A DNA stretch of 64,000 nucleotides from Armigeres subalbatus (Eukaryota > Arthropoda > Insecta > Diptera > Culicidae), in assembly GCF_024139115.2 (NCBI RefSeq), contig NC_085141.1:73325481-73389480 (forward strand), read 5' to 3'. The notes beneath the pieces were generated by a model. That model saw nothing but the letters and a program-made list of their open reading frames with translations, ran no database searches and was not told where the DNA came from. The position numbers and the translations under genes were made by a program. The number at the start of each line of letters is the position of its first letter. Within the stretch, counting starts at the first letter, position 1. Shown here one piece after another: positions 45,290-56,589 of the stretch.

Positions 45290-46028
45290 TTATCAGATTG
45301 GACAAATCGACGTTTGAATCTTTGTTTACAAAATCACATACGTCCTTTTGAATAAGTACCTGACATATATACATATATTAGAGTAGGGCGTCATGATTAT
45401 TTTTTCAAATCAATGTTTTTCTGGGTCCATTTGGGGTCCCAAACATCTCACAGTGTGAAAAGTCGAGCGAAAAAATGGATTTTTTTTTACCGCCGCTAGA
45501 TTTAGTTCACCCAAAAATTTGTTTATGAAGGGGAAAACGTCTGATAAATCGTTTAAAGTGAGTTTCGTAGGCTAGAAATAACTGAAATTGGTTCATATTG
45601 CCCTATTTCACTCCGTTTTAACCAATTTTATGCTCTGTTTCAGAATATGTAATAAAATTGAAAATAATAGTAGATGATTGGATACTGGAACTATCGATTT
45701 AATATATTTTGATTGTAAGATCGACAGTTTGTGTTTGTTCCGTGATCCAAGTCGTAATCCAACGATATCCTACGATTTACGAATCACGCAATACAGCGTT
45801 AAACAGCGATCAATCCACGCAATGCAGCGTTAAACATAAAGCATCTAACCGGGATTCTCTATAATCGGTTTCTCAGCCGGAACAAAAAGCATCAGCTACT
45901 AAGCAAACAGGATCATAAGGACACCGTTGATTACTGGAAAATCTTTGAGGCAAAGGTTTTGACGCTGACAAGTAAAAGTAATAATGTAACTTATAATTGT
46001 ACTTCAGGAAAAAAAACAGGTAGTTCAA
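45290..46028. other. No recognised feature
   Basis: AT-rich sequence. ACGCAATACAGCGTTAAACA and CACGCAATGCAGCGTTAAAC near 45785 and 45815 are a short direct duplication. No gene is seen. Confidence 0.4.
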
Positions 46029-47730
46029 GCTTTCAAGAGGCTCGGAAGCCTCCTTTCAAGAGGCTCGGAAGCCTCCTTTCAAGAGGCTCAGAAGCCTCCT
46101 TTCAAGAGGCTCAGAAGCCTCCTTTCAAGAGGCTCAGAAGCCTCCTTTCAAGAGGCTCGGAAGCCTCCTTTCAAGAGGCTCGGAAGCCTCCTTTCAAGAG
46201 GCTCGGAAGCCTCCTTTCAAGAGGCTCGGAAGCCTCCTTTCAAGAGGCTCAGAAGCCTCCTTTCAAGAGGCTCGGAAGCCTCCTTTCAAGAGGCTCGGAA
46301 GCCTCCTTTCAAGAGGCTCAGAAGCCTCCTTTCAAGAGGCTCAGAAGCCTCCTTTCAAGAGGCCCGGAAGCCTCCTTTCAAGAGGCTCAGGCCTCCTTTC
46401 AAGAGGCTCAGAAGCCTCCTTTCAAGAGGCTCAGAAGCCTCCTTTCAAGAGGCCTCAGAAGCCTCCTTTCAAGAGGCCTCAAGCCTCCTTCAAGAGGCTC
46501 AGAAGCCTCCTTTCAAGAGGCTCAGAAGCCTCCTTTCAAGAGGCTCAGAAGCCTCCTTTCAAGAGGCTCGGAAGCCTCCTTCAAGAGGCTCAGGCCTCCT
46601 TTCAAGAGGCTCTGGAAGCCTCCTTTCAAGAGGCTCAGGCCTCCTTCAAGAGGCTCAAGCCTCCTTCAAGAGGCTCGGAAGCCTCCTTTCAAGAGGCTCG
46701 GAAGCCTCCTTCAAGAGGCTCAGAAGCCTCCTTTCAAGAGGCTCAGGCCTCCTTTCAAGAGGCTCAGAAGCCTCCTTTCAAGAGGCCTGAAAGCCTGCTT
46801 CAAGAGGCCTGGAAGCCTTCTTTCAAGAGGCTCGAAAGCCTCATTCCAAGAGGCCTCGGAAGCCTCATTTCAAGAGGCTCGGAAGCCTCCTTTCAAGAGG
46901 CTCGGAAGCCTCCTTTCAAGAGGCTCGGAAGCCTCCTTTCAAGAAGCTCGGAAGCCTCCTTTCAAGAGGCTCAGAAGCCTCCTTTCAAGAGGCTCAGAAG
47001 CCTCCTTTCAAGAGGCTCAGAAGCCTCCTTTCAAGAGGCTCAAGCCTCCTTTCAAGAGGCCTGGAAGCCTCCTTTCAAGAGGCCTCGGAAGCCTCCTTTC
47101 AAGAGGCTCAGGAAGCCTCCTTTCAAGAGGCTCAAGCCTCCTTTCAAGAGGCTTGGAAGCCTCCTTCCAAGAGGCTCGGAAGCCTCCTTTCAAGAGGCTC
47201 GGAAGCCTCATTACAAGAGGCTCTGAAGCCACCTTTCCAGAGGCTTGTAAGCATACTTTCAAGAGGCTCGGAAAAATCCTTTCAAGAGGCTCGCAAACGT
47301 CCTTTCAAGAGGCTCAAGCCTCCTTTCAAGAGGCCTCAGAAGCCTCCTTTCAAGAGGCTCGAAGCCTCCTTTCAAGAGGCTCAGAAGCCTCCTTTCAAGA
47401 GGCTCGGAATTCTCCTTTCAAGAGGCTCGGAAGTCTTCTTTCAAGAGACTCAGAATCCTTCATGAGAGCTCGGAAGCCTCCTTTCAAGAGGCTCGGAAGC
47501 CTCCTTTCAAGAGGCTCGGAAGCCTCCTTTCAAGAGGCTCGGAAGCCTCCTTTCAAGAGGCTCGGAAGCCTCCTTTCAAGAGGCTCGGAAGCCTCCTTTC
47601 AAGAGGCTCGGAAACCTGCTTTCAAGAAGCTCGGGAATCTTCCGTCAAGAGGCTCAGAAGATTCCTTACAAAAGACTCGGATGATTTCTTTCGTGATTCT
47701 CGGAAGACTCCTTTCAAAAGGCTTGCTTTA
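46029..47730 (+). repeat. 23-bp minisatellite, about 1.7 kb
   Basis: The unit is GGAAGCCTCCTTT followed by CAAGAGGCTC; about 70 units, very regular at 46029-46380 and 47470-47610, with single-base and few-base deletions in between. The unit is itself half-palindromic (GAAGCCTC / GAGGCTTC). A 23-bp period reads through all three frames in turn, giving an open frame of 590 codons with a 23-residue period. It is not a gene. Diverged inverted units at 24545-25028 and 30218-30410 tie it to the hAT-like family. Confidence 0.95.
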
Positions 47731-48739
47731 AAAAGACTTGGAAGATTTCCTTCAAGAGACTCGAAGTTCTAATAGGCTTGGAAGCCTGCTTTCAAAAGAT
47801 TAAGAAACGGCCTTTCAAAATGCTCATGCCTTGATTTGAGAGGCTCTGAAGCTTTTTTCAAGAGGCTCCGAAGGCTCCCTTCAAGAGTTTCGTAAGGCAC
47901 CTTGTCCCGTAGCGTATTGCGGTGTAAGATCTACCAAACAGATCTACCCTACCTTAATTCATTTTTCAAGCTAGGCAATAAGTTGTGGTAATTGAGGATT
48001 CATCGTATTTAGCTCCCGCTACCTACAGCAGTCTCAGAAATAAAACATAATTAATGTTACCTTGCAGACAGTTGAAAGACTCGAATTCCTGTTGTTTGAG
48101 GCTTAACTGAATGCAGAGTAAAACACTTTTCTAGCAATTAGTTAAAAAACCTTGGTCCTAGGCTGAACTGACTGCTGGAAAAATCGAGTTAGGGGTTTAA
48201 ATATGTACTAACTCTTCTTGAAGTGGTGAACAATGGTAGTGAGAGGAACACACGGAAGTTCTTATTACTGAACAAATTATCTTGCTTGAAATGGTCTTGT
48301 AGACAGAGCTAAACCCCGGGTTTGAAGCTTTACTGGTGATATTCTAGAAGCAAGACAAGGGTGTGGCTAGGACTCCGATGGCCAAAAGCAGTATTACTGT
48401 TCTGTTTTCTCAAGAAAGGATTGAATTTTTATTGCCCTCTGTTAAGGGTCTAAATAGCGGGACCTTGTTATGGTGCTCTTGAGAAAACAAAGCAACAACT
48501 GTATCGAAACAGATACTGCATTGCTTATCAATAGTAACAGTGGCACACCCGGACAAGAAAAAAAGAAAAAAAGGCGCCTTTCAAAAGGCGCGAAAGTTTT
48601 CTTTCAAGATACTCGAAAGCCTCTAAAAGACTTCAAAGTGCTATAGGAAGCTTGATGATTAAACTAAATTTGAATTGGAAAGTATCACGGAAAAACAAAA
48701 TTTCACACAAATGTTTGGTGACCCAACTCATGAGTTATG
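47731..48739. other. Degenerate edge of the minisatellite, then unique sequence
   Basis: To about 47900 the GAGGCTC units decay and lose phase. Beyond that no gene is recognised. GTTTTCTCAAGAAAGG and CTCTTGAGAAAACAAAG near 48405 and 48475 could pair as a weak hairpin. Units of the same type reappear briefly near 48575-48625. Confidence 0.5.
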
Positions 48740-48833
48740 CTTATTTTCGTTAACAGCGAAAAATAATAGGGGTACCTCAGTGAATGTAAAATTTTGAAGG
48801 GGTACCTCTCAAGAAAAAGGTTGAGAGCCGCTG
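48740..48833 (-). mobile_element. hAT-like terminus of the 24.4-kb element family
   Basis: Read on the minus strand from 48833 it begins CAGCGGCTCTCAACC, then TTCTTGAGAGGTACCCCTTC and GAGGTACCCC, matching the left subterminal region at 24384-24480 closely. The opposite terminus should lie left of 46029 but I cannot find one, so the copy is truncated or rearranged. Confidence 0.65.
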
Positions 48834-51059
48834 CTCTCACTTGAGATCTTTCGAATCTACACCCAAGTTGCATTCGGAAAAATTGTTCAGGATGTCCAGG
48901 GCTACAAAGTATTTCTCAGTGTTATGAGCAGTGCTTCCAAGAGGCGGCGCTAGTCAGCAGTTATATTTGAGTATATTTTTCCATCGGAGATCTGATGTAT
49001 TTTGGTACGTAGTATTTTTGGCAAACATGAATGTTGTGGTAGAAGACTCATGTTTTCTTCTTTCTGTCTTGTTTATGGGTACTCGTATAGACTCAAAAGC
49101 CTAGGATGATGAAGAACATATTTTGAGATCGCATCTTGGTATTACAAATTTGGTGATTTTTGGATACGCGTGTAGATCCAAAGGCCTTAACTTCGAGGTT
49201 TTCTTGGAAGACCTAAAACATATTCTGTGAATGAATTCTATTATTGTATAATGAATATAAATTAATGTTTTTCTAAAAAAATATCGTCAAGAAAATATAA
49301 TCTCATTCCACCTACATTTCCCACGTACGATATCTTCCCCTGAGGTGTGGCATCTCACTCGGATTTACCCTAACAATACTTTGAGCAATGTAAAACACTA
49401 TTTTGCCAGTCGTAGATCTCTAGTCTTGACCTTAAAGATAGATTGATGGCCAAGGACATCCAAGGAAGATTAAATGCTACTAACTAAGTAATTGCATATC
49501 GCGGTAGCTCTACGGATAAGTTTGAATAAAAAAAATCTAATACCGAAACAGCACAGTTCCCTGCTTATATACTAATTATCTTCAATTTCCAAACTTCACC
49601 ATGTTTAGGGCGTTCTAGGTTGTCGTAAGACTTTTATAGCCCATGCATGCATTTTTCTCTGACAGGGAAATTAATATGAAGCGATTTTTCTGAAAACAGT
49701 GTTCATTTTTATGCATCGTGCAATTTTATACAACTATTACTCTTTTGGGGTCATATATGGCCCATTGGGAGCACATCTGAAGAAATTTAGTAATAGCTTT
49801 TTGTAGCGATACTCTTAAGTTACTGAAAGTGCTCTCCATCAGGTCGAGAAAGGAGAAAATTATCCTTTTGCCTGCTTGGAGAAGGGTTCATTGGGAAGTT
49901 TCAGAACGTATCCAGGCAAGTGTAGATTGTTAGGAAGTTCAGCCCTAATATCTGTTAGACAACTAACCTCATGTGGCAAATACACGACCTGTGCCAATGT
50001 GGAGTAGAACAGCAACATAGTGCGATCAACAAATAATCCACTCTCTCCAAGTGTATTCTGAGCTATGGACACGTATACAATGTACATGTTTTTAATTATC
50101 CATTGCAGTTTTTTAACGTAAAGTTACGACTTCAAAGAACGATATGAAATAAAGAGCGATAGAAATCAGCCGATACTGAACAAATGATACTTGAATTACT
50201 AATTTCTTCGGTTGGTTCAAAGCTAAATACAAGCGTCATACTACAAGGTGATCGGAATGTATATATTCGTAATCTATGGTCTTATTGTCTAATTAATACT
50301 GCACAATTATCTCAATAATCAATATACAGTGCAAGGTTGGTATGGAATCCGTAATACATATGGAAAATGCGATATGCGGCATTGCATTGTGTGCCAAGTA
50401 CGAAACACAGTCAATATTAAATGACATGGAAAGTTTATTGGATAAATGACCCATAAAAAGTATTGATTACATATGAATCATTTGTTTGAGAAACTGCATA
50501 TATCCATTTTATATATTTTCGAGAAAACATAAAAAAATGTTTTTGAACAAATTGGCACCGTATAACTATTTCGATTTCTCCGAAACAGATCAATAATTTT
50601 CGGCAAAGCTCAACACACTGGACTGGGGCACTTCCACTGCGAAAACTGTAAGCAGTACCTACTCCATAATTGCAAACATACGAATACTGAACAAATTTTT
50701 TTCTCGTATTTTTGACAGGATACGTATTTTGGACGTGGATTCAGAAAATATAAAAATCTCATTTTTGCAAGAAATGTTACATATGCAGTTTCTCAGACAA
50801 ACGATTCATTTTCTTTCGATTAATTGTATTAGTCAGTAATTGATTTGATTCATTTATGCATTTCGTGCTATTAAATTCATCATTGCATCTCTTATGTATG
50901 GAAACTCCCCATTGTATCGATCACGATTTCGTTTCAAACATCGTTTGTGATTATTCTCTTCTTACAAATTGAAGGTTTCTTTAAACTGGCCGAACAATTT
51001 CACAACTGACTTCTTTCCACTAATTTTACCAATAAAAGCCAAATATCTACATGCCTACG
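48834..51059. other. No recognised feature
   Basis: About 2.2 kb of AT-rich sequence with only short chance ORFs. No exon, RNA gene or element terminus is recognised. Confidence 0.45.
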
Positions 51060-51447
51060 TAGCCCGCTACGATGGATTCGCCAAACCGCGTCCTTGAAGA
51101 AATATATGTCCTTGCTGCGCACGAAATTATGTATCCGACCGCGACGATCGCGCACATATGTAAACAACTTTCAGATATTTCGAACGGATTTGCGCACGCG
51201 AGCGTTTTTAATTTGCGATCTGGTGGGTGCCGCGATGCGTTCAAGACTGATCAGAACGGCGCGAAAACGGTCGAGCGAGAAGCATCGTCGAGGCGATCAG
51301 CAGCAGCGGCACACCGGCGCAGCAAATCGCGATTCGTTGAGCAAATCCCGAGGCGATGCTGAGCTCGGAGGTCTATACTGTCGCTAATCGCAAGAGGTGC
51401 ACATGTTTTTCTGCGGAACAGTTCATATGAGACTGGCTTGCGGTCGA
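51060..51447 (+). other. Possible GC-rich 5' exon ending in a splice donor
   Basis: This 390-base stretch is clearly richer in G, C and CpG (GACCGCGACGATCGCG, GCGCACGCGAGCG, GGCGCGAAAACGGTCGAGCG) than the kilobases around it, and ends in TCGATG followed by GTAAGTACT, a near-ideal 5' splice site. Two overlapping frames are open (51072-51362 and 51094-51387) but neither runs into the donor, so a non-coding or 5' UTR exon is the most natural reading. No downstream exon is recognised on the plus strand within the window. Confidence 0.35.
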
Positions 51448-53313
51448 TGGTAAGTACTAAATACTAAACGATCAATGCATTGAGGATACGCTCAGCGCGA
51501 CGACGCTCTGGCGTCCGACGAATTGCACGTTGGTTTATGCTACTCCACCTTGTTGGAGGGTTGTGTTTGTCTTGTCCGTTGCATATTGGATCTTACAAAC
51601 GATTATTATTTAGGTAACAGTAAGCACATCTACTGCACTGTTATTATAAGGATCATCAACTTCGATATAGCTTTTTGGGGCAAAGTTGTTTATTCCATTA
51701 TTTCCGTATATCTAAGGCACTACGATTTTTGGTTACAATAAAGCTTTGAAAGAAAATGCCATACATTGCACATTTCATTGCTCTTTTCATCGCGGAATTA
51801 TAAAATAATCGTCGTTCAGAAAATGATAAGGAAAAATATGTCCTTTGTCATAAACATTTGAAAATTATGTTCACATTTTTTTTCATTTTTTGTCCGAAAT
51901 ATACATTATTCAACGAAAGGCTGTACTTTGTACTTTTCTGCATTATGATGCTAATCGCAATGACGGTGGTGTTTATAGCCACTTAGTGAGTAGTACAAGC
52001 TATTTGTCGATCTGGTGGCATAAACCTTCATACACCTTGGTATCATATGCAGCATGTTGAAGGTGCGCAGGTGTGATCAAAGGACTAACTGCTAATGTGG
52101 TGTCAAGTTCTTTGGACTTTATGGTATAGGCGCCATGCAGAATACATATTACGATCGAGAGTGAATGTTGGTTGATAGCAATTGGAGCGACAAAGATATC
52201 ACTTGCCATAAGAGTTAGTACTATTCCATTTACAGGCATGTTTTTACAGAGATGGACTCAATAGTAAGGTCGGCTTGGTAAGGTCGTGTGCCTTACTTGA
52301 CTCGATTTAGCTTAACCGCCTAATGGCCAGTAAGAATATTCCAATGAATAACCTGTTCAAATAATTTTAAATAATACGTAAGGGATACACACATCTAAAT
52401 AAATTAGAAATGTTTCATTTTTTTCTTTCTAACAAAAGCAGCAGAAAATATTAAGTGATGCAAAACTTGCATCACGGCTTTTGGCCAAATCAACTAACTG
52501 TTTTAGTCATATTGATGATTATGATGATAATGATGATGATACTACCATCTATTGTAGCAAGGCACCTGCCGATAGCACTAGCCATATCTGACAAACGATT
52601 TGATCATGATTATACTATTGTTTGTATTTCATTAATCTCCTGTATCAAGGGCCAAAATGGGTGTGGTGGTTTCATAAGCACAGACACTTATGCGAATCCA
52701 CGGGATGAATAGAGAATCTCCTTCCAGAATATAATCTAGCCCTCGTTTTCCAGATTGGCGATCCCACTCTTCCTATCCAAATCGCTTCAATCGGGTGCCC
52801 TGATGGTTATTTTTGTGTTATAGCACGTTATAGCGTTATAGTTTCAGTTTCAATATAACTTGGTAAATAAAGTTTCAATTCACATGTCCTGGATGAGGAA
52901 GGACCTTTCTTCAACACCAGCTAGTTTTAGATTTATGCTGTCTTCAGAGATACCGATAGTTCGTCTAGAAATTTCCTGGTTTAAATCGGAGAATATTCAT
53001 TGTTCTGGTTCACAGATCTAAAAATAGATCTCTTGATTTCAGCGAGGGGACAAATTAACTGTTTTAAATTGAAATTGATATAATATTGTTAATATTTGAC
53101 CAATGTTGGATTCCTCGGGATGATTCGTAAGATAAATTAAACAACAGTACGTTACCTAAAATTGACCTTAGATAGGCGGGTACCTTGCGGGTAGAGGTTT
53201 TTGTAAAAAGGCTATAAAATCAATAATTTTTCATGCCTTTTGTTACTTTTATTGATCATTTTAAATTGCACATTGTCTAGACAATATTGCAGGAAGCCGT
53301 GTGCGTTGACATG
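51448..53313. other. No recognised feature
   Basis: AT-rich; a short GATGATTATGATGATAATGA run lies near 52515. The short ORFs have no family resemblance. Confidence 0.45.
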
Positions 53314-54052
53314 AGGAGAAAGGGTCGTTTGGCCGAAACCCATTTGGACGAATGTCACTAGGCCGAAAATTGTTTGGCCGAATATACCATTTGGTCGAAC
53401 AGAATATAAGGCGAAGTCATTTGGCCGAAAGGATCGTTTGGCCGAAAGGGTCATTAGGCCGAAAGAATCATTTGGCCGGAAGGGTCATTTGGCCGAAAGG
53501 GTCGTTTGGCCGAAAGGGTCATTGGGCCGAAAGGGCCATTAAACCGAAAGGGTCGTTTGGCCGAAAGGGTTATTTGGCAGAAAGGGACATTTTTCCGAAA
53601 GGCTCATTTGGCCAAAAGGGTCATTTGGCCGAAAGGGTAATTTGGCCGTGAGGGCCGTTTGACCGAAAGAGCCATTTGGCCGAAAGGGTCATTTGGCCGA
53701 ATAAGACATATGAAAAGTGAGAAATGAGTCTCACTACTCACTTTTTTCACAGAGAGAAGTGAGAAGTGAGACGTCTCTCTTTCCATTCCCAATTTCTCAC
53801 TGTTCAAATGACCTATTCGGCCGAATGACCCTTTCGGCCAAATGACCCTGGTAGCCAAATGACCCTTTCGGCCAAATGGCCCTTTTCGGGCAAATGACCC
53901 TTTCGGCCATATAACCTTTTCGGCCTAATGTCCCTTTTGGCCTAATGATCCGTTCGGCCAGATGAGTTTTGATCTAATGGTTTGTTCGGCCTAGTGGCAT
54001 TCGGCCAAATGGCTTTCGGCTGATTTGGTTTCGGCAAAACGACCCTTCCCCC
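53314..54052. mobile_element. Foldback made of 17-bp GGCCGAAA units
   Basis: The left arm (53314-53705) consists of 17-bp units such as TTTGGCCGAAAGGGTCA. The right arm (53812-54052) has the same units inverted (TGACCCTTTCGGCCAAA). Outer ends GGGTCGTTTGGCCGAAAC and GTTTCGGCAAAACGACCC mirror. The ~100-bp centre contains GAGAAGTGAGAAGTGAG/CTCACTACTCAC phrases. Each arm alone gives chance ORFs with a 17-residue period. Confidence 0.75.
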
Positions 54053-54065
54053 AGATATACTGATA

Positions 54066-54255
54066 GGGGGAATAACGGCTTTGTCAGGTTTTGTTCTATT
54101 ATTGGCAGGGGGGTTTTTTATGACTGATTATGCTCAAATTTGGACCAAACATTCTTTGCATATCAAAGAATATTGTGGCCAAATTTCATAACATTCGGTC
54201 GACAAAAACCCCCCTGCCTATAATAGAACAAAACCTGCAAAGCCGTCTGTTCCCC
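54066..54255. mobile_element. Palindromic MITE, second copy of the 9.6-kb family
   Basis: Ends GGGGGAATAACGGCTTTG and GCAAAGCCGTCTGTTCCCC; TA at 54064-54065 and 54256-54257. The core CATTCTTTGCATATCAAAGA is shared with 9602-9800. It abuts the previous foldback by only a few bases. Confidence 0.8.
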
Positions 54256-54769
54256 TATATGGAATATTAAAATCATTGTTATAACAAAAAATATAATTTG
54301 TAAAATGGTGTCTTCAATAAAGTTTGACAGGTTATCAGAGATTATCAGTTGAGCTATGATATAACGAGATCAGAGAGAAATGGAGAAATATTCAATGCTG
54401 TGCTGAAATCCAAAACTGGCAGAATATTTAAAAAGTTATAACAAATTTAATTTAGGATCAATATAACCCCAGAGCAAACGTGGTGCGGTTCGACAGTGGG
54501 CTATGCTGAACTTCTTTAAAAAGCTGCATGTTTCCGCAAGCAGGCTCCACCAAAGCGACCGTGTGCCACTCAACGCGCACAATCCTAAGTCCTGGTGTTA
54601 GTTGGGATCCTAAGCAGACCTGACATGACGGCTTTCTGGCGAAACAGGAGGTTTGCGCAGGCCCAATAAGCCGACTTTAAAAACAATCATTACGAACAAC
54701 TCGACACAATCGGCAAAGACCTAGGCGACAAAAGAAGGATCACGATTGGAAGCTAGGAACGGGAAAATG

Positions 54770-56017
54770 GTGTCAGGCCATTAGGCCGAAGGCCATTTGG
54801 CCGAAGGTCTTTAGGCAGAATGGTCATTAGGCCGAACGGTCATTAGGCCGAATGGCCGTTAGGCCGAATTAGCAAAAAGAAGCAACAATTGAAAAATGGG
54901 AAGTTTATTCTTCCTTCTTCCTTGTTGCATCTTCCATCTTCTATCTGTCTTCTTCCTTCCTCATTCTTCCTCCTTCTTCTTTCTTTTTAATTCTTTCTTC
55001 CTTCTTCCTTCTTTCTTCTTCCTTCTTCCTTCTTTCTTCTTCCTTCTTCCTTCTTCATTATTCCTTTTTCCTTTTTCCTTCTTCCTTCATCCTTCTTCCT
55101 TCTTCCTTCTTCCTTCTTCCTTCTTCCTTCTTCCTTCTTCCTTCTTCCTTCTTCCTTCTTCCTTCTTCCTTCTTCCTTCTTCCTTCTTCCTTCTTCCTTT
55201 TTCTTTCTTCCTTCTTACTTCTTCCTTTTTCCTTCTTCTTTCTTATTTCTTTTTTCTTCTTTCTTCTTCCTTCTTTCTTCTTTCTTCTTCTTACTTCTTT
55301 CTTCCTTCTTCCTTCTTCCTTTTTCCTTCTTCTTTCTTATTTCTTCTTTCTTCTATCTTCTTCTTCTTACTTCTTTTCTCCTTTTTCCTTCTTCCTTCTT
55401 TCTTCTTCCTTCTTCCTTCTTCCTTCTTCCTCCTTCCTTCTTCCTTCTTTCTTTTTCCTTCTTTCTTCTTCTTTCTTCCTTCTTTAGTGATGAACTCTAT
55501 AATTCTTTGAAAAATCACTATAATAAAGAAATAAAAAAAAAAAAATAAATAAAAAAAAATAAAAAAAAATCTTCCTTCTTTCTTCTATACTTCTTTCTTC
55601 CTTCTTCATGATTTCTTCTTCCTTCTTTTTTTTCCTTCGTCCCTTTTCTTTTCTCCTTCTTTCTTCTTCTCTTTCCTTCTACCTTATTTCTTCTTCCTTC
55701 TTCTTTCTTCCATTTTCTTTCTTCTTTCTACTGTTTTCCTTCATTATTTTCTTTCTTTCTCCTTCCTCCTTCTTTCTTCCTTCTTCCTTGTTCCTTCTTC
55801 CTTTTCCCTTCTTTCTTCTCCCTTCTTTTTTCTTACTTCTTCTTCCTTTTCCTTTTTTCTTCTTCCGTTCTCCTTATTCCTCACTTCACACTACTCACTT
55901 CTCTCTCCCCAATTTTCATTCGGCCTAATGGCCATTCGGCCTAATGACCATTCGGCCTAATGGCCTTCGGCCTAATGACCTTCGGCCTAACGGGCTTCGG
56001 TCTAATGACCCAGCATC
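54770..56017. mobile_element. Foldback with TTCTTCC core, 10-bp target duplication
   Basis: CGGGAAAATG flanks the element at 54760-54769 and 56018-56027. The arms (about 54775-54875 and 55918-56012) are units such as CATTAGGCCGAATGG and their inverse. The centre is a pyrimidine-rich TTCTTCC array. The element interrupts the RTE-type relic, so its borders are fixed by the host frame. Confidence 0.85.
54900..55890 (+). repeat. TTCTTCC-type pyrimidine array
   Basis: Heptameric TTCTTCC dominates 54900-55490, cleanest at 55090-55200. After a short A-rich break (55530-55570, AAAAAAAATAAATAAA) a more irregular TTCTTTCTTCC array continues to about 55890. The 204-codon plus-strand ORF of F, L and S residues is an artefact. 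Confidence 0.95.
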
Positions 56018-56345
56018 CGGGAAAATGCAAGTCGCTCGGTTTCGCAGGTTGCGACAGGATAATCTACGATGAATTACATCCTCGCAACTTCGACGTCGTG
56101 GCGTTACAGGAAACCTGCTGGACAGGACGAAAAAGGTAGAAAAGCAGGAATCGAGCAGCGATCTGGGAATCGGCTTCATTTCGTAGTGCTGGGCAAGATG
56201 CACCAACGCGTGATTGGATGGCAGCTAATTAACGCAAGGATGTGCAAGCTGAGGATAAAAGGACATTAACTATAGTATCATCAACGTGCACTGCTCCCAC
56301 GAAGGGAGACCTAACGACGAGAAAGATGGATTATCATGATTTAGT

Positions 56346-56589
56346 CTCTAAAATTTTTAGGTTCGCTATCGTCAAGTTGACCTTGAAGCCTATATTACAC
56401 AGAATATGAAAGTGGAAACGATAAACGATAAATGGCGTAATGCTTCCTCAAACTAAAAATTGAAGTAATAATCTATTTCATCTTTTTCTTCTTCTATGGC
56501 TCTACATTCCAACTGGAACTTGACTTGACATGTGAAAAAGCATTTTATTTTTATTTTTGTGGTTTCAAGACATTTCAAGATAAAAGTTA
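56346..56589. other. No recognised feature
   Basis: Short AT-rich spacer between the RTE relic and the TA-flanked element. Confidence 0.4.

Larger units (their letters stand above)
54440..56345 (+). pseudogene. RTE-type endonuclease relic split by a foldback element
   Basis: The left part (54440-54759) and right part (56028-56345) join in one frame across the insertion at 54770-56017. The right part reads RIIYDELHPRNFDVVALQET, which contains the VVALQET active-site block of APE-type endonucleases. Then come WTGRK and, after a stop and frameshifts, VLGKMHQRVIGWQLINARMC and INVHCSHEGRPNDEK, close to RTE-clade (JAM1-like) endonucleases. It is cut off before the RT domain. Several stops show it was already dead or decayed after insertion. 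Confidence 0.78.

Noticed and set aside
45959..47731. 590-codon ORF with a 23-residue period
   Set aside because: A 23-bp unit without stops cycles through three frames. There is no start context or unique sequence, and the array itself explains the openness.
54896..55928. ORFs of F, L and S residues
   Set aside because: Pyrimidine-rich TTCTTCC array; no non-repetitive coding part.
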